From assembly GCA_032622095.1 (NCBI GenBank), contig CP136069.1, forward strand, positions 153,997,043 to 154,061,042: a stretch of DNA of 64,000 nt, read 5' to 3'. Both the position numbers and the translations under genes were made by a program. Source of the DNA: Siphonodentalium dalli. Taxonomy: Eukaryota; Mollusca; Scaphopoda; Gadilida; Siphonodentaliidae. Positions within the stretch are counted from its first letter, which is position 1. Each line of letters begins with the position of its first letter. Below are positions 9,717 through 20,868 of the stretch, piece by piece. The notes beneath the pieces are model-generated. The model ran no database searches, was not told the origin of the DNA, and worked only from the letters and a program-made list of their open reading frames with translations.

Positions 9717-10271
9717 CACTTCGGAGTGACCGGAGGAAGAGACAGAGGAAGTCGTCAGATCTGGCGCTCAGATGTCCCAATCCTTGAAGAGGTTCCGGTA
9801 TATCACAGTACTCCAACTGTATCAGCATCATTCGCTGTTTATATAAACTCGTTGACGTCAGACTCTTTAACGTCTGTAAGAAATCATTCCAACTTGTGTT
9901 CACGTAACTTTCAGACAAAATAACAACCACGCGCTCGCTCAACATGGCGGCACACAATGTATTCTGCAGCAGGGTAATCCTCTGTGAATGAAGATAGTTC
10001 ACGTATGAACAACGGTATTTATACGGTTCGGCTGTGAGTACTTGTATAAAGTTTTCAACCCACGGTTGATCGGCAGGACAGTGTGAAAAGAAGAGATGAT
10101 ATCGGTACATGTCTTTAAGTGGCGCCGCGGGTCCGTATGTGACGTCATCTTCCGGTGAGCTGTAAGTCCAGGATGAATCATCTGATTGTTCAAAATGGCC
10201 GTCCTGATCACTACAGTGCATAAGAATTGTTTCCGGGTTATCCGTGTCATGCTTGATCAGTGTAATACTAT
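9717..10271 (-). CDS. TIR-domain exon, internal
   Basis: Minus-strand coding exon with a TIR (Toll/interleukin-1 receptor) fold. Numbering from the internal Met at 10221, residues 39-165 form the domain. Strand A/box 1 reads YHLFFSHCPAD (41-51), then WVENFIQVL helix A, strand D region VVVILSESYVNTSW (98-111), and strand E MMLIQLEYCDIPEPL (131-145). A Ser/Asp/Glu-rich linker precedes it. The family mediates homotypic signalling in Toll/IL-1R pathways. The BB-loop Pro-Gly and the Glu after the Trp are absent, which argues against NADase activity. The exon starts after TATTTCAG (AG at 10272-10273) and ends at G|GTAAGC (GT at 9715-9716), both in phase 1. Read past the donor, the frame stops at 9688-9690. 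Flanking exons were not found. It could also be an intronless or decayed copy. Confidence 0.75.
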
Positions 10272-10380
10272 CTGAAATAGATCAAATATACATATTGAAA
10301 GATCAAATATACATACTGAAAGATCAAATATACATACTGAAAGATCAAATATACATGCTGAAAGATCAAATATACATATT
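10272..10380 (-). repeat. Tandem 21-bp array of splice-acceptor-like units
   Basis: About five head-to-tail copies of a 21-bp unit. On the minus strand each reads TATGTATATTTGATCTTTCAG, with small variants (CATG start, TTTCAA end, and a 23-bp last unit ending TATTTCAG). Every unit but one ends in a pyrimidine-rich tract plus CAG. The last unit is the presumed 3' splice site of the TIR exon, so the array sits in the upstream intron. Confidence 0.85.
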
Positions 10381-10652
10381 TATTATCCATCCCTTAACTA
10401 ACACTATTTCTGATTGGGCAAAAGCCGTCACATGATAATCCGGGAACAAGTCATATTGGACTCCCGAAAGTCATATGGGACTCGAATCGAGTCCAAACTA
10501 TACAAAATATCGGGACTCGACGCTACTTTTCAGTACAACCTGGACTCGTACAAGAAAAACACATACTGTACACAACATTGTATAATAACTGTAATATACT
10601 GGAACAACAGACTCAAATTTGATGCGTCGCGAACTCATCGTACTTCATTTAA

Positions 10653-10900
10653 CCCCTTCTCTACTGAATGGATTATCCCATTCAGTTATTAATGTATAGA
10701 GTGGGATGTTCCATTTTTCATCTGTAGGGATGAGTAGGAAATATAAGCAGACGACAAACAGTCGATAACACAATACAAGTGCAGAATGATTGATATTCGT
10801 TGGTGGGAAATGTTCAGAAACTAAATTATACACAGGTTTGTTGAACTTATAATATTATCTGAACATTTTATTCACCAATGAGTATTTCGTAAAGAAAGCG
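10653..10900 (+). mobile_element. TTAA MITE family A, full copy
   Basis: It lies between TTAA at 10649-10652 and TTAA at 10901-10904. The left end CCCCTTCTCTACTGAATGG and the right end TCGTAAAGAAAGCG are imperfect inverted repeats. The interior matches 6144-6310, and 42581-42805 in the opposite orientation. No ORF. Confidence 0.75.
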
Positions 10901-10904
10901 TTAA

Positions 10905-11479
10905 AACACGCGCCTTGTTCTCGTGAAATCAAATAACTTCATTTGAAATATGTCATTGATATATAATACTTATATACTATGGCATAATTACAAGCATCTC
11001 CTATTCATGCAATATTTAATTAATCTAGCATGACTTGATTTTGCTAACCATTTTCTTATTTCCGATTACAAACACACCGATTCCCCACCGGGATTCTGAA
11101 GACTCCAGGATGAAACAATTAAAAAATATGCATCGATTTGGAATTGTAATCTAGTCAAGAGTGAAAAGTCATCGACGTATCGACTTGTCATAGACTGCGA
11201 TACTGTGGGACCTTTATAATGCAGTGAATAACCAATAGTATGGGCAAGTTACATGTAGTTGGTTGCTTACCGGGAGCTCTAAGTTTCGGTCAAGTTATTT
11301 TCAAGTGAAATTACACTCTTTGTGATCTTTCCACCACAAATTATATGACTATAAATGTACATTTACACAATTGTCAGGCAAACTTATGAAATTCTTAATA
11401 TATGCATGGTTATCTATTGCACATTATCGATTGATAATTTCATGATTGACAGTATATGTATTTTGTTCTAATGCTTAAC
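10905..11479. other. No gene seen
   Basis: AT-rich, with no coding frame of interest and no defined repeat. Confidence 0.45.
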
Positions 11480-11700
11480 CCTTTCATGACTGGAGCTTCC
11501 TGAAATTTTGCGAAAATCCTGTGCTAATGCATTCTCTTATATATATGCGAGTTGCTCAAATGGTGCCTCGCATATATAAGATAATGCATTGACCTAACAA
11601 TATTTATTTATATCTTGTAAGCCAGTGCATTCTCTTATATATATATGTGTGAGGCTTCATATGGGAGACTCGCATGATTGACAGGTGTTCCCAATTCTCG
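11480..11700. mobile_element. TTAA family E end with internal hairpin
   Basis: It begins at TTAA with CCCTTTCATGACTGGAGCTT, shared with 38390 and 39350. A hairpin follows at about 11523-11592 (GCATTCTCTTATATATATGCG paired with CGCATATATAAGATAATGC), and a further half-copy at 11626-11665. The same hairpin motif flanks the minisatellite element at 12036-12446. Confidence 0.6.
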
Positions 11701-12035
11701 CAAATAACGCATCTGATTTTATGGAAATATATCGGGGAAATTAGACTTGTTTTACCAATAGTGGGATTAAATTATTAGAAGTTAGTCTTGTTTAGATTAA
11801 CTTTATGTTATGCCGTCATCACACACAAGTTTGAAGACAAATTTACTATAGCACGCAATTTGTCTTAAACCTTTCCAGTTATACATGTAACTGTATAAAC
11901 CTAATCGATACAATAGTTATTTCTTAAATAAAACAAAAGCAATCAACAAATGAAGGACAAGCTGGACAGCCATCTGAATTAAAATGGGCAAACTCCATGC
12001 GGGGTATATACTGCTTGATGACTCGGATAGATCAT

Positions 12036-12446
12036 GTGCCAATGCATTCTCTTATATATGCGAGTCGACCATATGTCGCCTCGCATATATAAGAGAATGT
12101 ATTGGCCTAACATTTTTTTTATCATTTTTTCTTGCATTCTTAAATTTTTTGTTTTAAATTTTAATCATTTTTTCTTACATTTCTTTAACAATTTTTATCA
12201 TTGTTTTTATAAAACAACTGTTATAATTTGTTCTTACATTCGTTATCAATTGTTATCATTTTTTCTTACATTCTTTAACTATTTTTATCATTGTTTTTAT
12301 AAAACAACTGTTATAATTTGTTCTTACATTCGTTATCAATTGTTATCATTATTTCTCACATTTTTTTGTAACAATTATAAAAAACAAAACAAAAAAATGT
12401 TAGACCTTTGGTCGACTCGCATATATAAGAGAATGTATTGGCACAC
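12036..12446. mobile_element. Minisatellite flanked by ATATATGCGAG hairpin arms
   Basis: Left end: a hairpin of GCATTCTCTTATATATGCGA and its reverse complement. Right end: a single arm (GACTCGCATATATAAGAGAA). Between them, tandem degenerate units of TTCTTACATTCTTTAACAAT and TTTTATCATTGTTTTTATAA, with a clear about 90-bp duplication at 12230-12350. A second element of the same design lies at 53090-53725 in reverse orientation. The 155-codon frame here is low-complexity and not a gene. Confidence 0.7.
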
Positions 12447-12454
12447 GGTTGCAA

Positions 12455-12900
12455 AAATAGTGCAAAACATGCAGGGTTTATCTCCCTTGATGACTCGATA
12501 AGACCGCTGCTATCGGCGACATTTGGTGGACTTCGGCGATATTAAGATATATACTAAGCGAACAGAGTCATGCATATGTTGCCCCTATTAAGCACACACA
12601 AACATTGATCACAATTTGTGTAATTTCGCACCTAAAGTTTGGAAAATCCCAATAGAACCAAAGAACTATATTGCGAAACGGTGTGAACTGGTTCTCCGAC
12701 TATTTTATCAAAACAAAACTAAACGCACATACATGGGCGACATTGTCACAACACGCATGGCAAGTAAAACACAAGAGTTCTAGTTTGCTGACATTTTGCT
12801 AAGCAGCGTGCAAAAAACGTCAACAAAACTACTGTTTTAATTCTCCATTCCCTCTATAAGTTTTTAGTTTAGGGATTCTTATCAAATCACACAGGAAATT
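12455..12900 (+). repeat. Dispersed repeat R1, copy 1
   Basis: Shares long stretches with 34240-34640: CGGCGACATTTGGTGGA, CGATATTAAGATATAT, AACCAAAGAACTATATTGCG and CGGTGTGAAC. The two copies have the same order and orientation, with moderate divergence. No coding frame is conserved, so it is probably an old transposon fragment. Confidence 0.65.
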
Positions 12901-13016
12901 TCACTTTGGGGTGATCAGGTCCGCCATTTTGGCTGAAAAACCAGCGCTAAATATAGAAAACCCACAGACTAGTACCCAGCCGGTGTCAGGGTCAGAAAGT
13001 GACTGGTATACGCTCT

Positions 13017-13195
13017 GGGGTCAATACTATGAAACTTTTTCTTTGTAAGAATCTACAATTGTTTGTAAGAAATAACAATTTATCATTCGCCAATACTATG
13101 AACCTACGATTACAAACATAAATCACAAATAGTACGTGTTCTTTGTATTTACAAATATCTCCAATCACAAAGAATGTTCGAGTACTATGAAACAT
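13017..13195. mobile_element. Small foldback element, 'GGTCAATACTATGAA' family
   Basis: It starts with GGGTCAATACTATGAAAC and ends with GAGTACTATGAAAC. Inside are mirrored runs of TTTGTAAGAAT and TTACAAA. Related ends occur at 19307-19410 and 25202-25262. Possibly a short MITE, though the ends are only partly inverted. Confidence 0.45.
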
Positions 13196-13239
13196 AATTT
13201 TTCAGTTTTCGCACCCTTAACACGGATAATATATATATC

Positions 13240-13900
13240 TATGATACGCAGGGACGTGGCGACAAGGGGTCGATTCACCCCCTCGGGAAAATATTTTGTC
13301 AGCTGGAAATTTCAAGTACAACCCACAGGGACGTCGCGACAAGGGGGTTGGGTTATGTTTCTCGCTCCAAACATTTTATCAACACGTTCAACAGCTGGAA
13401 ATTTGATACCTGAAACAACATGAATTGGAAATTTTACAACAACAATAGGTTGAACTTGTTCTGTTATTTTGTTTTTTCCCAACAATTTATTAGGGGGTAT
13501 GTTTTGTTTTAGACCAACATTTGCATATTTACCTCCTTTGGTCAAAAGTTTGGATTGAAATGGCCTATATTTAGAAATTGTCAAACATTATGGGGTGTCA
13601 GCTTGGATGTGATGTAGCAGTATGTGTTCCTTGTAACTACTGAAATTACCCAATTTATTGAAAGTTACAACGTTACGGAACTTGTCTAGAATGTCTATAT
13701 AGGGTGTCAAACATAAATTGTCGATTTTCACATCCTTAAACCGGAGCATATAACCATCTGATTCGCAGGGATGTAGCCCCCTTATGAAAATGTGTTATCA
13801 ATGGAAATCTCATAAACAGGGACATGGCGATAGTGGTCTTGGGAACACGATGCCTGGCACATTACAGCTGTTCAGAATAGGATGGGGCGAGTAGCCGCCA
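13240..13900. repeat. Dispersed repeat R2, 'GGGACGTGGC' family
   Basis: Two close copies of CAGGGACGTSGCGACAAGGG (13249 and 13327), followed by GCTGGAAATTT blocks. Similar text lies at 14700-14775, 27780-28105 and 63487-63545 (GACGTGGC, 'rGCTGGACACCCC'). No protein frame survives. It is an old, degraded dispersed family. Confidence 0.5.
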
Positions 13901-14350
13901 AATCGTATGAGTCACAACATCTCTGACAAAAGTTAGTGATTAATACAAATAGTGAGTGATACTTGCGGATTATAGCCAACATTAGCATGTAACATGTACT
14001 TACCATAATCAATGATATATCCAAGAATGGATAAAAATGACGCGTGTTCCCAATGTGAGTATGATTTTTCGCTCAAGAATGCATTGCGGATTATCCTTTG
14101 AGTTTCAATCGTCGACGCGAATGCATTTGGTCACGGTAAAGGACACGAATACGAAGATGCAAGCACATTTTTCATAAATGACTAGAGCATAAATGCAGTG
14201 ACGTGGCAAGATGCTTTTTTTTTTCGAAACGTCGATATTCAACTGTATCCCCACCCTCAATTATAAACAATTATAAAATTGTTTACCCCGGTTGGCTTCT
14301 GATTTTCAAGCTGTAACAGTAAGTTGTGCACCCCCGCCCCTTGGATTGGA
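13901..14350. other. No gene seen
   Basis: No coding or repeat structure was recognised apart from a short T run at about 14216. Confidence 0.4.
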
Positions 14351-14625
14351 CATATTGACTAAATATGACTAACTTAGTGTTAGTCACAAACGTTTTGAGA
14401 AACTTTGGTCAATTATTGGAATTATTTGCACATAATTCAGCAACTTTAATTTACGCCTTCCAATTGACTAAGAAAAGTCCCCATTCCTTAGTCGTTATGA
14501 CTAACATCACCCTAGTAATTTTGATTAATGTTATGCCTCAGTCATGTTGGCTGAACTAAGTCAGTCATCCTGAGGAAAAACGTTTGACTAACATATGTTA
14601 GTCATATTGACTAAGTTTTGTTATC
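14351..14625. mobile_element. MITE with GACTAAC-rich terminal inverted repeats
   Basis: The left end ATTGACTAAATATGACTAAC with GTTAGTCACAAACGTTTT is mirrored by AAACGTTTGACTAACATATG and TTAGTCATATTGACTAAG at the right. The interior of about 190 bp also repeats TGACTAAC motifs. There is no coding capacity. Confidence 0.65.
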
Positions 14626-14834
14626 AGCGTAGAAAAATTCAAATACCTTCCTCTTGATATACGATTCCATCGTTATGTGGAATTTATAGGCATTGTTTTG
14701 TTCAAAGGGTGCATATGGAAATTATAGGATGGACACCCCGTCGCCAAACTGAGCCCATATAGCCACGTCCCTATCTAGATATATTATAAGATATCGGAGC
14801 AGTTTGATATTATAAAATGACACTCCTATTGGTT

Positions 14835-15112
14835 TGGTATGGTTTATTAGGGTTTATCAACGTTCTAGCCGCTATGCCACACACGACGTTGTCAATTTTA
14901 CGGGTGGAGGAAAAGACCACCCAGAGGCTCGATTTCACCGCGAAATCGTCCCACTGCGTGTAGAAACCACCGACCCCCGGAAAGCAACTGACAAACTTGC
15001 CCAGATACACGATTCCGGTCACCCTACATATGACGGGGTTAGAACCAGCTTCGTCAGCGCTGGACGGCATGTAACAGTGTAGTGCACCTGTCATTCTACC
15101 GACTGGCACTCT
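14835..15112 (-). mobile_element. tRNA-derived SINE with conserved central domain
   Basis: The minus strand starts with a tRNA-like head: A-box-like TAGAGTGCCAGTCGGTAGAA and B-box-like GGTTCTAACCCCG. A central block contains GGTCGGTGGTTTCTAC, TTTTCCTCCACCCGTAAAA and GTGTGTGGCATAGCGGCTAG. The 3' tail is ATAAACCCTAATAAACC. Head, central domain and short A-rich repeat tail are diagnostic of a SINE. The TTTCCTCCAC block resembles one I know from molluscan and other bilaterian SINEs. Open frames on both strands here are not genes. Confidence 0.75.
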
Positions 15113-16465
15113 ACCGCACCACTCCTATAACCGAGACCATTAGCACGTCCCTGCTTCGATACACCCCTCCCGATAAAATGGAGCCACGTTACTGCCTCGA
15201 TGTGTTATGATAAGAGTAGCGGATCAGTTTGAAATAATAGGATGGTCACAATATATATAATGCTATACCATCAAAATATAATATTTTATTTTCACAAACT
15301 GAATGATTGTAAATTTGTAATTTGTAAAAACAATGATACCAAAATGTTTGTAGTACTCGGTATTACACTGACTTGTACTTACATACACACACTACAAACG
15401 GACCGTTTAATTGTTAACTTGCGCAGACAAGTGGTCATCAACTTAGCAATCCGTGAACCGATTGGATAGCTCTGATAAGCGTTCACCTCTCAACTTATGA
15501 TTAGTTATTTCTTTTGTAACTTTGGCCCGCCGTGATTCAATATAGTGTTAATCACTCACAGGCAAAAGTTTGTCCGTAAGCAATCTACAATAATCAACCG
15601 TAGATCTTTGTGAAATTTGCGAGATTTTGTTAGCTCATCGTTTCATAGTACCGGCGTTTTCACTAATCACAATATGATAGCACGCATTGTAACTTCCCCA
15701 TATAAATTGTTGTCAGTTATTTTAGCTCTATATACATGTCCGTCTAATTTCGGCCAATTTGGCCGGTTACTTCATGTGACCTTTTCATCTGACGTGTGTG
15801 TCGGATAATTGATCTGGAGGATTTATGTAAATGTTAGCCCAAACTACATTTCCAAGTAACGATGGTTTTGTTGTTTATTTTGAGGAATAATACCGCGTCA
15901 GATGAATTCAGCCCAAATATGTTAACAGTTGTCGTGTCAAACATTCGGCAGTAGGTTAGCGTTATTTAGTATTTGTGGATGTCCTTTAACATGGGGAAAA
16001 TAGACTACTGCGCTTGAACGAGCATGTGAATTTGTCGTTTTTAATGTACAGCAACTTGATAATCAATAACAGAGGCATTCTCTGTCAAATAAGGTCGCTC
16101 TATTTACGGTATTAATTGCGGAACTTTCTAAAGTAAACTACGCGTAAACGGATACATACGGTAAATTATAGAATGTGCCGGAATCGGCCTAATCGCCCCA
16201 TGGCCAACTCGCCCAGTCGACGTGTGTCAATTCGGTACCTACTATAACATGTACCCGAGTCCGATTCGGAATAAAATATGTATACGGGTGTTATATAGCG
16301 TTTGGTCCGTTGTTTCTCAATGAATATTCTCAATGAAATTTGGTGTATATGTCCGGGCTGGGACATGGAATACAACAACGTTTGAATTGTTTTTAAATTT
16401 ACAAATTTGTTGATTTTATTCAATTTTTTTTCGTTCTGAAAACACACTATAAAGTGTATATAATA
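15113..16465. other. No gene seen
   Basis: No convincing coding region. The 107-codon minus frame at 16166-16489 has no domain and overlaps the start of a tandem repeat. No inverted-repeat element was found. Confidence 0.4.
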
Positions 16466-16766
16466 TAATAACGAACACGAGACATACATAATTTATAAAC
16501 TGTTAACAAAAGATATCAAATTCAATACATGACAAAGATGACTCAGTGGAGTTTATAAAGTGAACATAAAAACATTGAGGTAAGAATCTTTTTAAGGAAT
16601 GCAACTTTATTTAATGATAATAAACACATAAATTAAAATAACAAACATGAGACATACATGATTTATAAACTGTTAACAAAAGATATCAAACTCAATACAT
16701 GACAAAGATGACTCAGTGAAGTTTATAAAGTGAACATAAACATATTAAGGTAAGAATCTTTTTAAG
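16466..16766. repeat. Tandem duplication, period about 170 bp
   Basis: Two copies, 16466-16594 and about 16636-16766, share GAGACATACATRATTTATAA, CTGTTAACAAAAGATATCAA and CATGACAAAGATGACTCAGT nearly unchanged. About 40 bp of unrelated AT-rich sequence separates them. Low divergence suggests a recent event. Confidence 0.85.
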
Positions 16767-18211
16767 CATTACTAAACCGTTTAGCACAGACCACAGTCCA
16801 CTTCACTCATCCGATCATCACCAAACTTCATATTTATCTTGATATTGATCTATCAGATGAGAGCTATCAAATATTTTTTTAATTTCATAGGAAAAAATGG
16901 TCGCCAGCGGCCATATTGCATTTACGTTATATTTTATCGCGTCATGTCGATATCTAGTATTACTTAGAAATTTCACCTTTCCAGATTCATAATTGCTCCA
17001 TTGACTGTAACAGATGAAATTATTCCCCTCTTCGGATAGAGTGTCACTGAAACTTTATTTTGTCAGACTGTCTGTATAATCACTGATTATATATGGCAAT
17101 AATCTGTAATAAGATGTAGCACTATTTTATTTTATATTTACATGCAGTGCTGTTTTTATACATCAATTCTAATCCCCCTAGATCATCATGTGATCGATCA
17201 TACATCGCGCGAGGACCTGGTTGAATTAAGGGGGGTTTTATGGATCACTTCTGTCCTCAAGCTAGATTATACTTATGACATTTAATGGCATGTTTCTAAC
17301 GTGGAGGGTTAGATATGCTTGAGAAACCACCACTCTTTAATTCACACCAAGTTCTCAGCTGTCATGTTCGGATATTAGAACCCATAGCCATGATATATGG
17401 TTTATTTTGTGTATACTAGTAATATAGTTATTTTCAGTACCTTTATATACCAGTACTGTGTATAACAATGCATATAAATTAATCCATGTATACATGTATA
17501 TTGATTCAACGGATTCAGTGGTTTTGTCCATCAGTCTATCAAATTTGCGGGGAAAACATGGCCACAAGCAGTACACCCTGCTAAATTTCGAATTTGAATC
17601 AATTGGCGCACCCTGCAGCCAGCTTTTATTGGAGAACTTTTTCTTATGTGGATATTTTGGGTCACCGCTAGATGTGAGCCATATTTTGTTCTCAAACTGT
17701 CCTTGTGAAGACATCACTGCCAGCGGTGATCTTCAATTTTACTATTTTTATGGCTAAATAATTTGGTTGATCCTACAGACGACACCCTTGTCCGATCGTC
17801 ATCAGATTCCACAATTATCTTCTGGATAACCAGGGTGAGAGTAATCTAATTTTCCCGAATTTCGTTAAAAAACATTACCACAGGCAGCAATTTGGTATCT
17901 TACTCTTTGATCCTCTTTTGCATGACTGAATTGTTTAGCAACTGTACAGACATATCCCTCATCTGGTTTTTATATACATGTATATCTCTTCATGCGGACA
18001 GCCAGTATTACGTAGGTACTTCAACTTTCTGCATTCCTGTCATCATTTGAAATATAAAAATTTACCTGATACATGCACCCTTCAAAATTTGTTTCGTCGT
18101 ATCTATTTTAATGACCCGTATGGTAATATTGATACAGATATATTTGTCAAACATTTCTTTGTACAATATACAGGTATTTAGTTTGTAACTAAATCTAGAA
18201 ATATATAATAG
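16767..18211. repeat. Degraded repeat-rich stretch, no gene
   Basis: Related phrases such as TCATCCGATCATCACCAAA (16807) and TGTCCGATCGTCATCAGA (17789), each followed by a TTATCTT block, indicate two old copies of one repeat. The 99-120 codon frames at 17355-17757 lie on both strands over the same bases and carry no domain, so I do not call them. Confidence 0.45.
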
Positions 18212-18720
18212 TAGCTCGTGGACCCCACTTCGTCCGGGATGTTCCCCTCTGATTTTCGGAGAAATGCGCGATTTAACCTTGAATTGACTATTTTAAAGGT
18301 GAAGGTCATGTCGGGGTCACGATTTGACCCGTCCAAAACACTCCCCGGACAAAAGTCACGACAAAAGTACCCGTCGAAATCCGCCCGGCTTTATACCCGA
18401 TTTGACCTTGAATTGACAATTTTGAATGTCAAGATCAGGTCAGGGTCATGATTTGACCCACCCGAAACACTCCTGGGACAAAAGTAACAGTAGGTATCAA
18501 ATTTCGTTGAAATACTTCCGTTTTACCAGATTTGACCTTGAATTGATCTTTTTGAATGTCAAAGTCAGGTCGGGATCAAGATTTGACCCGTCCAAAATAC
18601 TCCCTGGAAATAATTTCCCCTAGGTATCAAATTTCGTCAAATCTGTCCGGCAGTTTTCCCGGCCATAGCTAACAGACAAACAGACAGACAAATGTCCAAA
18701 ATATATATTAAACTAGCTGA
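18212..18720 (+). repeat. Three imperfect tandem units, period about 124 bp
   Basis: Units near 18270, 18395 and 18525 share the order GATTTGACCTTGAATTGA, AATGTCAA(G/A)RTCAGGTC, ATTTGACCC, RAACACTCC. The cassette opens with CGTGGACCCCACTTCGTCCG and ends in AACAGACAAACAGACAGACA. 'ACCTTGAA' repeats of this type are dispersed in invertebrate genomes. The open frames crossing the units (18218-18623) simply follow the repeat. Confidence 0.75.
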
Positions 18721-19020
18721 TGTACTCGACTTCGTTCGGGCTAGTTAGGGATTTTTTTGTGATCGCCTCCATCTGGACAGTACCCAGTATATACAGCGTC
18801 TGGCCAAACTATTGTTCAATTGGTCCAGAAACATGCCTATATCAGCACGTTCGAGAACATGGTCCCACGTGAAATTGGACCCGTCCATATTGCTCTCGGG
18901 ATCGAAGTAGTCCTACACACAAATTTTGAGTCGGATCGGTCAAGGTCCAGAAACATGCCTATGAGCGAGGTCAAGTTGACACGTTAAATACCAAATTCGA
19001 GCAGTGTTAGAGTCTATAAC
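18721..19020. repeat. Related degenerate repeat
   Basis: It starts CTGATGTACTCGACTTCGTT CGGG, echoing the CACTTCGTCCGGG start of the preceding cassette. It contains two spaced copies of CCAGAAACATGCCTAT (18828 and 18949). Probably a second, more diverged member of the same family. Confidence 0.5.
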
Positions 19021-19075
19021 ACATACACACATGCATTCACGCATACACACATACATACATACATACAGACAGGTG
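19021..19075 (+). repeat. CATA/CACA microsatellite
   Basis: Runs of ACACATACACACATGC and CATACATACATACATACAGA form a simple-sequence repeat at the end of the preceding repeat. Confidence 0.85.
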
Positions 19076-19306
19076 TTTCAAAATGTATAATCGATAGCTA
19101 CAACAATTCTATGGTAGATAGTTCACGGCCGACCTGATGCATGCATCTTAGTTTTCTTGTTTGAACTGGTATTCAGATGACACTGATAACATGTGCATGG
19201 GAGCAGAGTGGGGAGTTAGTTTTTTCTAAGTTTTACAGCTGCCTTTTAGGGGTTTCACCTCTCGCCCAGTCTAAGGTATTACAATAATACGGCTAAATTT
19301 TCCCTG

Positions 19307-19410
19307 TACTATGAAACCACTGTGATAGTTAACACAAATTTGTAATTACAAATTAATAAATACAATTTGTATTTACAGGTATAAAATTGTTCATAGTATT
19401 GACCCCTGGT
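19307..19410. mobile_element. Small foldback, 'TACTATGAAAC' family, copy 2
   Basis: CTATGAAACCACTGTGATAG at the left is mirrored by TTCATAGTATTGACCCC at the right. Between them AATTTGTAATTACAAATT is self-complementary. The right end is the reverse complement of the left end at 13017. Confidence 0.5.
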
Positions 19411-19761
19411 AGAGATTGAAGAATGGAGCGAATGTGAAGTTGAAGATCGGATCCAGTACCCTACAATATGTCTGAGACTACATGGGTAACTACCAATAAT
19501 TCCACTTGAATAACATCGAATAGCTTCTTGATCGTACATTCTACACAATGTATATTGGCATGGTCACGCTCTTCGATGAAGTCCTGACAGTACTAATGTA
19601 CATTACGCCTATACTTAATGTGTAGACCGAAGTCGTTATGTTGTTGTCAGACAATAGTTTATCGACTCAAAATTTATAACTGACGTGATGTCAACTTTAA
19701 TGTCACAGTTATCTTGTTATCTAAACATTGGTATTGATTGGAATATATCTTCCTAGATGTA

Positions 19762-19874
19762 CAGTAATGCTCTAATTAATCGACTCCTTAAACACAGCAG
19801 AATTATGGGTAACTTTTCAGGATTTAGTCGGAAATATGGCTTGTTTAAGGAGTCGATTAATTAGAGCATTACTG
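19762..19874. mobile_element. TA-flanked mariner-like MITE, short form
   Basis: A 113-bp element between TA dinucleotides (19760-19761 and 19875-19876). Inverted ends are CAGTAATGCTCTAATTAATC and its reverse complement. The interior (GCAGAATTATGGGTAACTTT through GGAAATATGGCTTG) is present once, whereas in 23744-23956 the same interior occurs on both arms. TA duplication is the Tc1/mariner signature. Confidence 0.8.
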
Positions 19875-19876
19875 TA

Positions 19877-20868
19877 CTAATGGGTGATTCGGCATTCTGA
19901 CACTATAATCGGTTCGCATGATTACACTCAATGCGCAATCAGTTGGTAACTGGTAAATCCCAAAATGGCAAGTCCCAGACGGAAAAAAAATCATAAGATT
20001 TCACCCATAGCAAATCCTTTGGCAAGTTCACAGTTCGAGAAATTGGTTGGTTGTGCAATCTAATGGCTTCAATTCACAGCGCGAGTGGGCAGCTACATCA
20101 TGTAATGCAATGGGCTATATTTGGACCGGACATCACCAGAGCTATTTTAAACACTCTGCGCACTTTCGGGTTGGATTTCTTGTTTTATTCGATTATCTTT
20201 AACCTGGTATTTGATGTGTTTGGTGACGACCCGGGTATCATAACAGGTCGAGTAACAAGACATACATATATGTGAACTAATATACCTTGGATAGTGATAA
20301 ACAATTATGATATCAAAAAGAAAAACACGGGTTACGTTTTCTCTGCAAGCATTTAGCAACAAATTGCGTTCCATTACCGTTCCTTGCATGGTAAAATATA
20401 AAGCTCTTCGGTGAGAAAAGGTGAACACAGTTAATTTATTCCTATTAATTGGGTAAACCTTTCGGAGTATATATAAAGGCCATATGTATGTAAGTATTAC
20501 GTGCGTGTATTCATTGACATATTTTTATGAAAGTGATATGCACTTTTTCCTTAATTGCCCACTATATATAATGTAACTAGAACTCGACCGTAAACTGGAC
20601 GAGCTCAACTTTCAAATTAGTGATTTCAAGAATTTACTTTGGGGAATTCCAAGTGAAACTTCATAAAAAAATGAAAAGATGTTCGGACTAACTCTCAACG
20701 AACACACCAAAATGATTGACCTTCTCACATCATATCCGCCTACCGGGTCTAAGTCTTTTATACAGAATACCAAAGAAGACAATATTAAATAAATAAAAGG
20801 TCAGCAGACCACAGTGTCCCCCGAAAAAGTGGCAAGTCGATGCCGCTTTGTTGAAAAAATTAAAAAAA
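19877..20868. other. No gene seen
   Basis: Short overlapping frames on both strands at 20051-20428 show no domain. Otherwise AT-rich, with no repeat defined. Confidence 0.4.

Noticed and set aside
10272-10380. CRISPR-like array
   Set aside because: The repeats are contiguous without spacers and the context is eukaryotic.
10244-10435. Plus-strand frame with KDQIYIL repeats
   Set aside because: It is the antisense reading of the 21-bp acceptor-like array. There is no independent support for a protein.
12034-12501. 155-codon plus-strand frame rich in Phe, Tyr and Asn
   Set aside because: It lies in the AT-rich minisatellite element, has repeated low-complexity peptides, and starts and ends in hairpin arms.
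17355-17757. Overlapping frames of 120 (-) and 99 (+) codons
   Set aside because: Both strands are open over the same bases, no domain is visible, and the region carries degraded repeats.
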